64,000 nt of DNA from an uncultured Dehalococcoidia bacterium (GCA_958295865.1 CATQHF010000003.1:248001-312000); one strand, 5' to 3'; positions 1 through 8,724 are shown, numbered from the stretch's first letter. Translations and numbers: made by a program. Notes: generated from the sequence alone by a model not told the origin.

Positions 1-6
1 AAGCGT

Positions 7-1398
7 ATGAATATAATATGGATTACTGCCGACACTTTCCGCCAGGATCACATGGGCGCGTATGGGCACAAGTCGATTCGCACCCCGACGCTGGACGCGC
101 TGGCGGCTAAGGGGACGCGCTTCAACAGCCACTACGCCGGCGGCTTTCCCACGATGCCCACGCGCGCCGACCATGCGACCGGGCGCTGGACGATGTCGTT
201 CATGGGCTGGGAGCCGCTGCCGGAGGATGAGGTTACACTGGCGCAGATACTCGCGGCGAACGGCTATCACACCGCGGCGGCGATTGACACGCCGTTCTAT
301 ATTCGCGGGGGCATGAACTACGACCGCGGCTATCAGACCTTCTTCTTCCATCCCGGCCAAGAGGGTTCGCCCACGCGCGTTCAGCAGGTCGGCAACCACG
401 AATCGCGCGACATTCGCAGCAGATGGCGGCTGGAGTCCGACCACAACGCGCCGCAGACCTTCACCAACGCGATGAACTGGCTGGAAAGCCACTACAAAGA
501 GGATTTCTTCCTCTACATCGACACCTGGGATCCGCATGAACCCTGGGAAGCGCCCCCGTACTACTCCGAGTTGTACTGGCCCGGCTATGACGGCGAGATA
601 ATCCAGCCGATTTATGGCAACTGGCAGGACGAGCCGGGTTTCTCCGCCGATACGGTGAAGAAAGCCAACGCCACCTATTGCGGCGAAATCACGATGGTTG
701 ACACCTGGATAGGCTACCTGCTGCGGCGCGTGGAGAACATGGGGCTGATGGACAAAACCGCCATCATCTTCACATCCGACCACGGCTTCTACTTCGGCGA
801 GCACGGCGGGAAGTTCGGCAAGATGACATTCGACAAGCGCGAGGGCGGTGGACTGTACAGGTTCGGCGACTCCGATGCGCGCTGGGCGCACTCGCCGCTG
901 TATGAGGAACTGGTCAAGATTCCGCTGCTCATCTATGTGCCGGGGGTTGCGCCAGGGGTGTACAACGGCTTGTCCTCTGTGGTGGATGTGATGCCCACGG
1001 TTTTGGACATTGCGGGTCAGTCAGCGCCGCAAAGCCTGCATGGGGCGTCGTTGCTGCCCAAGATGCGCGACGGCTCGACGGGCGGGCGCGAATTCGTCGT
1101 CAGCACGATACCCTTCGCCAACCCCGGCGAAGAGGTGCGCTCTGTGGACAACATACGGCGTCATCTGCGAAATTCGCAGGTGACGACGGTTACGGCGGGC
1201 GAGTGGTCGTTCCTGTACAGCATGGATGAGGGCATGTCGGAACTGTACAACATCGCCAACGACCCGGCGCAGGAGCATAATGTAATATCTGACAACATGG
1301 ACACGGCGCGGGAAATCCACCAGTATCTGCTAAAGTTCATGCGTGAGACGAATGTGTCCGAGCACTTGCTGAAGCCGCGAACGGAGTTCAGGCTCTAG
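7..1398 (+). CDS. Sulfatase-like hydrolase of the alkaline phosphatase superfamily
   Basis: A 463-residue protein with the fold signature of arylsulfatases. The N-terminal metal-binding segment ITADTFRQDHMGAYG (residues 6-20) and the C-terminal metal-ligand segment FTSDHGFYFGEHG (Asp258-His259) are both present. The position normally held by the formylglycine-precursor Cys or Ser (C/S-x-P-x-R) is Thr49 in PTMPTR. Related phosphodiesterases and phosphotransferases of the superfamily use a Thr nucleophile, so the substrate may be a phospho- or sulfo-ester; which one cannot be told from sequence. There is no signal peptide, so a cytoplasmic location is likely. The ATG at position 7 directly begins the conserved core and is probably the true start, although only six bases upstream are visible. 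Confidence 0.85.
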   Translation: MNIIWITADTFRQDHMGAYGHKSIRTPTLDALAAKGTRFNSHYAGGFPTMPTRADHATGRWTMSFMGWEPLPEDEVTLAQILAANGYHTAAAIDTPFYIRGGMNYDRGYQTFFFHPGQEGSPTRVQQVGNHESRDIRSRWRLESDHNAPQTFTNAMNWLESHYKEDFFLYIDTWDPHEPWEAPPYYSELYWPGYDGEIIQPIYGNWQDEPGFSADTVKKANATYCGEITMVDTWIGYLLRRVENMGLMDKTAIIFTSDHGFYFGEHGGKFGKMTFDKREGGGLYRFGDSDARWAHSPLYEELVKIPLLIYVPGVAPGVYNGLSSVVDVMPTVLDIAGQSAPQSLHGASLLPKMRDGSTGGREFVVSTIPFANPGEEVRSVDNIRRHLRNSQVTTVTAGEWSFLYSMDEGMSELYNIANDPAQEHNVISDNMDTAREIHQYLLKFMRETNVSEHLLKPRTEFRL

Positions 1399-1415
1399 GT
1401 TGCTTATACATTTGC

Positions 1416-1517
1416 GTCATTCCCGTGAAAACGGGAATCCAGAACCTCAAAATGTAGTCGCTTTCGCATATTGTAGGCTATCTCAAGTCGCAGGATTCCT
1501 GCTTTCGCAGGAATGAC
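1416..1517. repeat. Paired REP-like palindromes
   Basis: Two inverted repeats lie about 60 bp apart. The first is of the GTCATTCCCGTGAAAACGGG type and the second of the GGATTCCTGCTTTCGCAGG type, together ending in AATGAC. The outer ends are themselves complementary. The same pair recurs at 37628-37754, 53414-53535 and 55442-55564, always between genes. The two hairpins could act as terminators or mRNA-end stabilisers, but the sequence alone does not decide. Confidence 0.75.
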
Positions 1518-1582
1518 GGGTGAGTGAGCGGGAACGACGAAATGAAAAGTCAAAATATCAACAAACAGGATGGATGGAGAGT

Positions 1583-2383
1583 ATGCCGATAAATGTGATT
1601 GTGTGCGTGAAGCAGGTGATGGACCCGGAGACGCCCGCTTCCGCCTTCAACATCGACGCTGACGCCAAGAGCGTCATGGCTGCGCCGGGGATTCCGCCGG
1701 TGGTCAACGGCTTCGACGAGAACGCGGTCGAGGCGGCGCTGAAGCTCAAGGACAATGGGGATGTGGGCAAGATAAGCGTTATCTCCATCGGCAGCGGCTT
1801 CGTGATGGATGTGATGAAGAAGCCCCTGTCCATGGGCGCTGATGAGCTTATCCTGATTGACGACGAAGCGACGCAAGACTTTGACGCCTACGCTACGGCT
1901 ACCGCGCTTACAGAGGCGATAAAGAAGGTCGGCGAGTATGACTTGGTGCTGTGCGGCAGGCAGGCGTCGGACTGGGATCAGGCGCATGTGCCGCTGGGCG
2001 TGGCTGAGATGCTTGGGCTGCCATGCATTACGCTGGCGCAGAAAATCGAGGTCGTGGACGACGGCATCGTGGTGCAGCGCGTACTCACGGACGGCTACGA
2101 GGTCGTCGAAGCGCCGCTGCCCGCTCTGGTCACGGTGAGCAATGAGCTGGGCGAGCCGCGCTACCCTACGCTGCGCGGTATAATGACTGCAAGCAGGAAG
2201 CGGCCGACGAACTGGAGCGCGGCGGATGTCGGGCTGGACGCCGGCGCGCTTGCGCCCAAGCTCACGCTGACTGAGCTGTACATACCCGTCAGCGATAATC
2301 AGGTAGAGGTAATAGAAGGCGAGGACGACGCGGACGCGGGGAGAAATCTGGCGCTGCGCCTCCGTGAAGAGAAGCTGATTTAG
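1583..2383 (+). CDS. etfB: Electron transfer flavoprotein subunit beta
   Basis: ETF beta binds AMP and, with ETF alpha, carries electrons from acyl-CoA or other dehydrogenases to the quinone pool. The start MPINVIVCVKQVMDPETP is the classic ETF-beta N-terminus, and LVLCGRQASDWDQAHVPLGVAEMLG matches the adenine-nucleotide binding region. The open frame extends upstream to 1520, but the ATG at 1583 has GGAGAG a few bases before it and begins at the family's usual first residue, giving 266 residues. etfA follows after 14 bp, so the two subunits are co-transcribed. No cognate dehydrogenase or ETF:quinone oxidoreductase is adjacent. Confidence 0.93.
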   Translation: MPINVIVCVKQVMDPETPASAFNIDADAKSVMAAPGIPPVVNGFDENAVEAALKLKDNGDVGKISVISIGSGFVMDVMKKPLSMGADELILIDDEATQDFDAYATATALTEAIKKVGEYDLVLCGRQASDWDQAHVPLGVAEMLGLPCITLAQKIEVVDDGIVVQRVLTDGYEVVEAPLPALVTVSNELGEPRYPTLRGIMTASRKRPTNWSAADVGLDAGALAPKLTLTELYIPVSDNQVEVIEGEDDADAGRNLALRLREEKLI

Positions 2384-2397
2384 TGGAGATTTGATAT

Positions 2398-3387
2398 ATG
2401 GCTGGAGTTCTTGTCATTGGCGAACTGAATGGCGATAAGTTGCAGAGCATCACGGGCGAACTGCTGGCGGCGGGGCGCAAGCTCGGCGACGCGCTCGGCG
2501 AAGAAGTGGCCGTCGCGCTGCTGAACGGCGGCGATGATGCGGGACAGTCGGCGATAGCGCTCGGCGCGGACAGGGCGTATCTGGTGCAAGACGATGTGCT
2601 GGCGGATATGCAGCTGGACGCTCAGGTTGCGGCGTTGGAGAAGGTTTGCGGCGATGTGCAGCCGTCGGTCGTGCTTATAGGGCGCACGCTCGCGGGCAGG
2701 GATGTGGGACCGCGTCTCGCGTTCAGATTGGGCGTGGGACTGGCGCAGGACTGCCTGCAAGTGGACGCCGATACCGACAGCGGCAGAGTGGTTGCGGTGC
2801 GTCCGGTGTACGGGGGCAACGCGCTCGCAAAGGTAACATTCCCGGATGCCAACCCGCAGATGGTTGTGCTGCGCGGCAAGGCGTATGAGCCGTTGGAAGC
2901 GGACGCCTCGCGCAGTGGCGAAGTCGTAGTCGTCAACCCGGGGCTGGATGCGTCGGTGGTGAAGGCGCGCCTCGTGGAGACGGTTACGCAGGAAGCCGAG
3001 GGCGTGCGCCTTGAGGATGCGGGCATCGTCATAGGCGGCGGCAGAGGGCTGGGCGGACCTGATCCGTTCGATCAGCTCGAAGACTTGGCGCGGCTGCTTG
3101 GCGGCGCTGTCGGCGCATCGCGCGCGGTGTGCGATGCGGGCTGGCTCGACCATAGCTATCAGGTGGGGCTGACCGGCAAGACCATCACGCCCGACCTGTA
3201 CATCACAGTGGGCATATCGGGCGCAAGCCAGCACATGGCGGGCTGCTCGGCGTCCAAGCACATCGTCGCCATCAACCGCGACGCGGACGCGAACATCTTC
3301 AAGAGCGCGAGTTTCGGCGTAGTGGGCGACTGGAAGAATGTGCTGCCCTCGTTCATAGAGACTGTGCGCGAACTGGTGGACTCCTAG
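2398..3387 (+). CDS. etfA: Electron transfer flavoprotein subunit alpha
   Basis: A 329-residue FAD-binding ETF alpha subunit. The N-terminal domain starts MAGVLVIGELNGDKL. The C-terminal FAD domain shows GGRGLGGPDPFDQLEDLA (about residues 205-222), the SYQVGLTGKTITPDLY segment, GISGASQHMAGC, and the terminal INRDADANIFKSASFGVVGD block typical of the family. Length is normal. The start has GGAGA upstream and lies 14 bp after etfB. A small conserved-looking gene follows in the same orientation and may belong to the operon. Confidence 0.94.
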   Translation: MAGVLVIGELNGDKLQSITGELLAAGRKLGDALGEEVAVALLNGGDDAGQSAIALGADRAYLVQDDVLADMQLDAQVAALEKVCGDVQPSVVLIGRTLAGRDVGPRLAFRLGVGLAQDCLQVDADTDSGRVVAVRPVYGGNALAKVTFPDANPQMVVLRGKAYEPLEADASRSGEVVVVNPGLDASVVKARLVETVTQEAEGVRLEDAGIVIGGGRGLGGPDPFDQLEDLARLLGGAVGASRAVCDAGWLDHSYQVGLTGKTITPDLYITVGISGASQHMAGCSASKHIVAINRDADANIFKSASFGVVGDWKNVLPSFIETVRELVDS

Positions 3388-3451
3388 AAGGGGCTGGCTA
3401 TAGATGGACAAGATGGGATTGGCGCTTTTAGCTTGAGCGAGGAGTCGTACT

Positions 3452-3889
3452 ATGAACAGCGACTTCATGTTTGACATAGAGGGAATGCTGAGGTCGATAG
3501 ACAGCGCGGATGTGATTTCCATATTCTTTCCGTCGTTTCGCAAGGCGCTTGTGGTTGACCCGCGCGTGAACGATAGGCATGGGGCGATGGTGCAGATAAC
3601 CCCAATGGCGGCGTCTCCGCAGGAACGGCTGCGGCTGATACGCCGCCAGCGCCCGGGCTTGCCTAGGGTGCGAAACCTGGCGGTCATCCCTTGGACGCGC
3701 TATGTGGAGAGCCTCGTCAGCCTGGGGCTGTGGGACAAGCTCATCGGGCGGCTGGAGGCTGCCGGGGATGATGAGGCGATAGGGCAGTGCGAGCGCGCGC
3801 TGGACGAGCTGCGCGCGCTGGAGCGGACAGAGCACATCAACGCCATTACCGGCAAGAATTATCGCACCATCTGGGCGGCGGGGGACTAG
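3452..3889 (+). CDS. Hypothetical protein in etf operon
   Basis: A 145-residue protein I do not recognise. It has no obvious membrane segment, signal peptide or cysteine motif. The middle (about residues 55-75) is rich in Arg/Pro with an RLRLIRRQRPGLPRVRN stretch, and the C-terminal half looks helical (LERTEHINAITGKNYRTIW). GAGGAG precedes the ATG by about seven bases and etfA ends 64 bp upstream on the same strand, so co-transcription with the ETF genes is plausible. No function is proposed. Confidence 0.7.
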   Translation: MNSDFMFDIEGMLRSIDSADVISIFFPSFRKALVVDPRVNDRHGAMVQITPMAASPQERLRLIRRQRPGLPRVRNLAVIPWTRYVESLVSLGLWDKLIGRLEAAGDDEAIGQCERALDELRALERTEHINAITGKNYRTIWAAGD

Positions 3890-4175
3890 GGTCTTTCATT
3901 TTCAGAGCAGCGTTCTCACTGTCATTCAGAGCGCGGCGCACCCAGCCTTGTCAATCTGAACGAAGCGCGCGCTCACCTCTGTCATTCCGAACGGAGTGAG
4001 GAATCTAAAGTTCCTGCTACCAACACGCCCGATATGGCAAGGATTTTAGACCCCTCACTCCGTTCGGGGTAACAATTGGAAGTTCGGGGTATTAGTCCTT
4101 GAAAGCCCCTGCTGAAAGCCTTCCTCCATGTTCTTGAAGCCGCCGCCGCGCGCTACGATATAGCGCAGGGATCCC
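3890..4175. repeat. Intergenic region with REP-like CATTCCGAACG repeats
   Basis: About 285 bp between converging genes. It contains GTCATTCCGAACGGAGTGAGG (3979 onward) and, about 70 bp on, the near-complementary CCTCACTCCGTTCGG, so the RNA can form a long hairpin. The same core occurs at 12575-12604, 27652-27682, around 40380-40565, at 58272-58296 and 59519-59545. No gene is seen here. A bidirectional termination role between the ETF and membrane-protein genes is possible. Confidence 0.65.
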
Positions 4176-6206
4176 TCACTCTGTCGCATCGAGAGGGAAC
4201 TCCACCTCCCAAAGATTATCGAAACCGCCCTCCACCTGCACATACTGACCCGTCCTAATGCGGATAATGTCATACTCCGGGAGCGGGATTCTCACCACAC
4301 ATTTGCCGTCGAGTATCACGCCGTGCCCGTCGAAGCTGAAGTCGCGGTTGTCGAATCCGTGCTGCTTGCTATACTCGGGCAGGTCAGCCACATCAGCCGG
4401 AATCAGGTGCAGAAAGAAGCTCGCCTCCGTGTCCGCGCGGTCGCACGGCTCCTTAGCGTAGGTCACCGTGTTGTCGCCGACATATATGTCGAAGTCGGCG
4501 CGAATTACGGGTTCGCCGGATACCAGCGCCTCATAAGCGGAACGCTCCGCCGCTTCGATCGACTCTTTGAGCTCCTTGGCGTTCGTAATCAGAAAGAGAG
4601 CGATCTGTCCGTCAGTAATGACTGGCTCGGCTAGAATTTGCTCTCCCAGTAGTTCTAATTTCGCCAGTGCCTCTTTTCTATCATGGACGAAGAAGATTCT
4701 ATTTGGGACAGCGGGAAGCGAGACTAATGAATTTGCCATCTCACGAAGACACGGTTCGAAGGAGTCCTTGCACGGAGAGGTTCCATAGTAGTAATTTGCC
4801 GGTCTTCCCTCTTTTCCCTGATAGAACTGCATGATTGGGACTGCTCCCCCGTAAAAATAAACCATATCCGCTTCCCATCCCGGTTCTTTCAGCACAGCAA
4901 GAATGGAATTGATGTTTTGATATGTCTTGTACGAACTATACCGCCTTATGTCGCCCACTCCGGTAAGCACAATTGCGCCGGCGACCGCGACGGCAAGCGC
5001 CGGAGCCAGCCACGCCCGACGCGCGAGCGCGGATAGACTATCGATCATCCAATAGATGAAAACCCCGGCGGCAAGAAAGATGACCGGACCCAGATAGATA
5101 CTCTGGCGAATGTGCCCAAACGGATATATCCCCAGCAAGGCGGCAGTGACGGAAACCGCGATGCACAACACAAATAAGACCGCGATGGCGTTGACCTGAA
5201 GATTTCCTTGCAGCCTTCTGACGAATGAAGCGACAAGTAGAAGCGCGAACGCGGCAAGCGCCGCTATCGCCACGAAATCCGGCAAATGATAGGTCAGCAA
5301 ACCCCAAATCCCATCAACCGAGAACTCGAAGATAGCGAGCGCATCGAACCCTCCCTGATAGTAATGCGCTGGCAGATAATCCGGGCCGAAGCCTCCTTCC
5401 CTCCAATGATAGCTCACAGTCATCAAGTAGCTGATGATGCACCCCGCAAGAAAGCACGCTGCGGGCAAGAGCAGCGCGATGCGCGACTTGAGCCAATGAG
5501 GAATTCGGCTCAGGTATGCGTTCCATTCAGGCGCTGCCAAAGTCGCGGGCGACAGAACCACAGCGGCACTCAAGACGGCGACGCCGAACAGAACCAAGCC
5601 GTACTGAAGCAGCGGTGCGAGGAACAGCGCAACGCACAGCAGAGCCTTACGGCCGTCCCGCAGATACCACAGCAGCCCCGCTATCATCAGCGCGGCAAGC
5701 AGCGCGTCGATGGAGTATTCGCGCGCATCCTGGGCGTGCCGTATTGCTTGGACGGAAAGCGTGGCGAGCAGGGCAGCCAGAAACGCTGCCCATCGGCTCA
5801 CCCCGAGGCGCGGCAGCAAAAAGAGCATCACGGCGACGGTCAGAACGCTTGCCGTCGCCGGAAGAACGCGGACGCTGAAGGGCGTGGGCGTGCTCCGGAC
5901 GCTGAAGAGCGTGCTCCGGACTTTCTGCACCGCCCATAGCGCATAGGGATACAGTATAGGCGATGAGTTCCCGTAGCGGGTATTATGGACTACTTCCGAG
6001 CGCGCGCCACTCGAATGATTGGCGACAACCGCTTCGTCACGCCGTAGAGACTTCCCCGACAGGTCATAGAAGCGCAGCCCTGCCGCCGCTATGAGCAGGC
6101 ACACGAACGCCGCAAGAACCAGCCGTTCCCGAGAACGCCATGGAGGAGGCGAAATACCCCCCCCCCCGTACTGATGTTCTGGCAGTGCGCTATCAGCGAC
6201 TGCCAA
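4176..6206 (-). CDS. GT39/ArnT-like polytopic membrane protein with C-terminal two-cysteine domain
   Basis: About 676 residues. The N-terminal two thirds resemble dolichyl-phosphate-mannose or ArnT-type GT-C glycosyltransferases: after the first helix (about 28-46) a loop holds SLRRDEAVV with the acidic pair expected of the active site, followed by HAQDAREYSIDALLAAL and further hydrophobic segments to about residue 410. The last roughly 120 residues (4535-4179) are one copy of the domain that forms tandem arrays in the proteins at 40702-53371, with conserved AKEPC, DLPE, FDNRDFSFDG, DGKC and PLPEYDI. The frame opens at a weak TTG start with no clear ribosome site, and codons 14-17 are an 11-base G tract. 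In the frame upstream of that tract the translation ends QNISTGGG, as in the paralogues, so the real N-terminus may lie in another frame (see findings). Confidence 0.75.
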   Translation of the reverse strand: MAVADSALPEHQYGGGGISPPPWRSRERLVLAAFVCLLIAAAGLRFYDLSGKSLRRDEAVVANHSSGARSEVVHNTRYGNSSPILYPYALWAVQKVRSTLFSVRSTPTPFSVRVLPATASVLTVAVMLFLLPRLGVSRWAAFLAALLATLSVQAIRHAQDAREYSIDALLAALMIAGLLWYLRDGRKALLCVALFLAPLLQYGLVLFGVAVLSAAVVLSPATLAAPEWNAYLSRIPHWLKSRIALLLPAACFLAGCIISYLMTVSYHWREGGFGPDYLPAHYYQGGFDALAIFEFSVDGIWGLLTYHLPDFVAIAALAAFALLLVASFVRRLQGNLQVNAIAVLFVLCIAVSVTAALLGIYPFGHIRQSIYLGPVIFLAAGVFIYWMIDSLSALARRAWLAPALAVAVAGAIVLTGVGDIRRYSSYKTYQNINSILAVLKEPGWEADMVYFYGGAVPIMQFYQGKEGRPANYYYGTSPCKDSFEPCLREMANSLVSLPAVPNRIFFVHDRKEALAKLELLGEQILAEPVITDGQIALFLITNAKELKESIEAAERSAYEALVSGEPVIRADFDIYVGDNTVTYAKEPCDRADTEASFFLHLIPADVADLPEYSKQHGFDNRDFSFDGHGVILDGKCVVRIPLPEYDIIRIRTGQYVQVEGGFDNLWEVEFPLDATE
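6157..6167 (-). repeat. Poly-G tract (G11) near gene 5' end
   Basis: Eleven consecutive C on the given strand, G on the coding strand, inside the N-terminal codons of the GT39-like gene. The upstream frame encodes a paralogue-like N-terminus (TPPN...QNISTG) and would join the downstream frame only with nine or twelve G. Such tracts are classical slipped-strand mispairing sites. A sequencing or assembly homopolymer error is the alternative. Confidence 0.8.
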
Positions 6207-6314
6207 AGAGTGTTTGTACGGTTAGGCGGGGTTGCTTTCTGGCGCTTCGGGGGTGGCAAGGGTTGGCTGACTTTCAATCGGTTGCCGCTTGCGCCGCTGT
6301 GCGGCGGCGGTTGT

Positions 6315-6347
6315 CCCTGCATAGCGCTAGGTGGCTACTATGCAGGG
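6315..6347. repeat. 10-bp inverted repeat behind EF-G gene
   Basis: CCCTGCATAG (6315-6324) is repeated as CTATGCAGGG (6338-6347) around a 13-base loop. It lies about 20 bases past the stop codon of the EF-G paralogue on the transcribed side. There is no run of U behind the stem, so an intrinsic terminator is only weakly supported. Confidence 0.4.
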
Positions 6348-6368
6348 ATTTTCAGATAGTATTTCGCG

Positions 6369-8420
6369 CTAGGCGCGGGCTGCTTCGCGCTCTTTCAGCT
6401 GCTCTACTAGGCGGTCGACGAGGTGGGCGGGGACTTCTTCGTAGTGGTCGAACTCGATGGTGAACCCGCCTTGCCCCTGCGTCATGGAGCGCAGTTCGGT
6501 GGCGTAGCGCAGCATCTCGGCTTGCGGCGTTTCGCCCTCGATCATGGTCGTGCCGTCGCCCTGCGGCGCCATGCCCTGGATGCGCCCGCGCTTGGAGTTC
6601 ATGTCGCCGATTATGTCGCCCGTGTAGTCGTCGGGGACGACGATTTGCACGCGCATTATCGGCTCCAGCAGCGTCGGGGATGCCTGCTGCACGCCCTTTG
6701 TGAGGGCTTGCCCGCCCGCAATCTCAAAGCAGATGCCGGAGGAGTCGACGGTGTGATAGCTGCCGTCGAACAGCGTCGCCTTGACATCCACGATGGGATA
6801 GCCGGCGATTGCGCCGTCGTTCATCGCCTTGGCGACGCCCTTACCCACTGAGGGGATGTATTCGCGGGGGACATTGCCGCCCACGACCGTCTCGGCGAAC
6901 TCAAAGCCGCCGCCTCTGGGGAGCGGTTCCAGTTCCAGCCAGACATGCCCGAACTGGCCGTGTCCGCCGGACTGCTTCTTGTGGCGGTACTCCACGCGCG
7001 CCCTGCCGCCGATCGTCTCCTTGTAGGCGACCTTCGGAATCTGCAAGACCATCTCCGCGCCGAACTTGTTCTTCATCTTCTCCACGGCGATGTCCACATG
7101 CGTGTCGCCCAGCCCGCCGAGCAGCACTTGGAGCGTGTCGGGTTCGCGCGTTACGGTCAGGCTGGGGTCTTCCTCCACGATGCGGGAGAGCGAACTGGTC
7201 ATCTTGTCCACATCGGCTTGCGACTTGGGGCTTACCGCCATCAGATACACGGGGCGCGGGAACTCCATCCCTTCGAGGATGAAGCGGTTGTCGCGCGCGC
7301 AGAGCGTATGCCCCGTGAGCACGGATGTTAGCTTTGGGGTCGCGCCTATGTCGCCGCATGCGAAGTCGGGGATAGCGGTCTGCTCCTTGCCGCGCACCTC
7401 GAATACCTGTCCGATGCGCTCAGCCTGTCCGGAGTTCGCGTTCCAGAGCTGGCTGTCGCTGCCGAATGTGCCGCTGTACACCCTGAAGTACGACAGCTTG
7501 CCCACGAACGGGTCGGCGGATGTCTTGAACACCAGCGCGGCGAGTGGGCCGTCGCTGTCGGCAGTTAGGGACACCTCTTCGTCGCCGTCGGGCTGCGTTG
7601 CCGCCACATCGCCGACATCTGCCGGGGACGGCAGGAAGTCCACGATGGCGTCCATCAGCTCCGTCGTGCCAATCTGCGCGGTGGACGCGCCAATCAGCAC
7701 GGGTACTATCAAGCCGTCGGCTATGCCCTGCTTCAGCCCGGCGATCATCTCGGCCTGCGTGATCTCCTCGCCTTCGAGGTACTTGTCGGCAAGCGCGTCG
7801 TCGGACTCGGCGACGGCTTCGACGATGCGTTCGCGCGCTTCCTCCACCATGTCGGCGATGTCGGCGGGTATGTCTGCCTGGGGGTCGAGCGGGTTCACCA
7901 CGCCTGAGAACGCCGACTCCGCGCCGATGGGAATCTGAACCGGGACGCACTCCCGGCCGAAGCGCTCGGTGATGTTGTCCATAACGCGCTGGAAGTCGGC
8001 GTTATCGCGGTCCATCTTGCTGATGTAGATGATGCGGGGCAGGCTGCGCTCATCGGCGAGCCGCCACATCTGCGTCGTGCCGACCTCTACGCCCGCGGCG
8101 CAAGACACGACTATGATGGCGGCGTCGGCGACGCGCGCGCCGGATACGACCTCGCCGCGGAAGTCGGCATAGCCGGGCGTGTCGAGGATGTTGAGCTTGT
8201 GGTCGCGCCAAGGGCAGGCGAGGACTGACATCTGCGCGCTGGACTGGCGGCGAATCTCCTCCGGCTCAAAGTCCGAAACGGTCGTGCCGTCCTCCACTCT
8301 GCCGAACCGCGTGGTCATTCCGGCGGTGTGCAGCATCGCCTCCGCGAGTATAGTCTTGCCCGCGCCCCCGTGTGACAGCAGCACTACATTACGCAATTTG
8401 TCCGTTGAATAAGTGGGCAT
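6369..8420 (-). CDS. Elongation factor G paralogue (EF-G2 type)
   Basis: A 683-residue translational GTPase. The P-loop reads SHGGAGKT (residues 17-24) where the housekeeping factor usually has AHIDAGKT, G3 is DTPGYADF, G4 is SKMD instead of NKMD, and the downstream domains contain GELHLE-like GLGDTHVDIAVEK. These substitutions place it with the EF-G2/EF-G-like group rather than canonical fusA. Domain IV (YRHKKQSGGHGQFGHVWLE) and domain V (PDDYTGDIIGDMNSKRGRI) are intact. TTGGAGGA precedes the ATG. It is not linked to rpsL/rpsG/tuf. Members of this group bind GTP and the ribosome, but their roles are not well settled. Confidence 0.9.
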   Translation of the reverse strand: MPTYSTDKLRNVVLLSHGGAGKTILAEAMLHTAGMTTRFGRVEDGTTVSDFEPEEIRRQSSAQMSVLACPWRDHKLNILDTPGYADFRGEVVSGARVADAAIIVVSCAAGVEVGTTQMWRLADERSLPRIIYISKMDRDNADFQRVMDNITERFGRECVPVQIPIGAESAFSGVVNPLDPQADIPADIADMVEEARERIVEAVAESDDALADKYLEGEEITQAEMIAGLKQGIADGLIVPVLIGASTAQIGTTELMDAIVDFLPSPADVGDVAATQPDGDEEVSLTADSDGPLAALVFKTSADPFVGKLSYFRVYSGTFGSDSQLWNANSGQAERIGQVFEVRGKEQTAIPDFACGDIGATPKLTSVLTGHTLCARDNRFILEGMEFPRPVYLMAVSPKSQADVDKMTSSLSRIVEEDPSLTVTREPDTLQVLLGGLGDTHVDIAVEKMKNKFGAEMVLQIPKVAYKETIGGRARVEYRHKKQSGGHGQFGHVWLELEPLPRGGGFEFAETVVGGNVPREYIPSVGKGVAKAMNDGAIAGYPIVDVKATLFDGSYHTVDSSGICFEIAGGQALTKGVQQASPTLLEPIMRVQIVVPDDYTGDIIGDMNSKRGRIQGMAPQGDGTTMIEGETPQAEMLRYATELRSMTQGQGGFTIEFDHYEEVPAHLVDRLVEQLKEREAARA

Positions 8421-8502
8421 ACGGCTAATTCCTCCAAGATAGATTTGATGCTTGCCTAATTCTAGTCAAAGGCGCAAAATCGTGCAACAGGCGGGATAGG
8501 GT

Positions 8503-8604
8503 GAGAAGATCGCATTAGTCCCTTCCCCCTTGATGGGGGAAGGTTAGGATGGGGGCGAAATGCTTGCCCATCGACGGCTTAAACTGTACTAATGCAATTT
8601 TCTC
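8503..8604. mobile_element. MITE-like element, copy A
   Basis: A short non-coding element with terminal inverted repeats: GAGAAGATCGCATTAGT at the left end and ACTAATGCAATTTTCTC at the right. The interior has the palindrome CCTTCCCCC...GGGGGAAGG and the conserved block ACGGCTTAAACTGTACTAATG. The same element recurs at 27253, 32671, 43419, 48556, 50845 and 58952. Target duplication is not clean at this copy. Confidence 0.85.
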
Positions 8605-8724
8605 TAGGTTGTCAGGCAGTCAGAAGGGCTGTGTAAGCGGGTTGCGTCTGATGGGGTGGGCGGTTAGAGTTATGGGCAGGTTGAAATGGCGTGTTCACGA
8701 TACGGCGCGATTGGGGGAGATTGC

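Noticed and set aside
2380..3687. A 435-codon minus-strand frame across etfA
   Set aside because: It lies opposite the clearly conserved etfA and its product is His/Arg-rich without motifs.
5286..5939. A 217-codon plus-strand frame with a basic, Gln/Arg-rich product
   Set aside because: It is antisense to the conserved membrane protein at 4176-6206 and has the composition of a GC-rich shadow frame.
6315..6347. Intrinsic terminator behind the EF-G paralogue
   Set aside because: The stem is good but no U run follows, so it is listed only as an inverted repeat.
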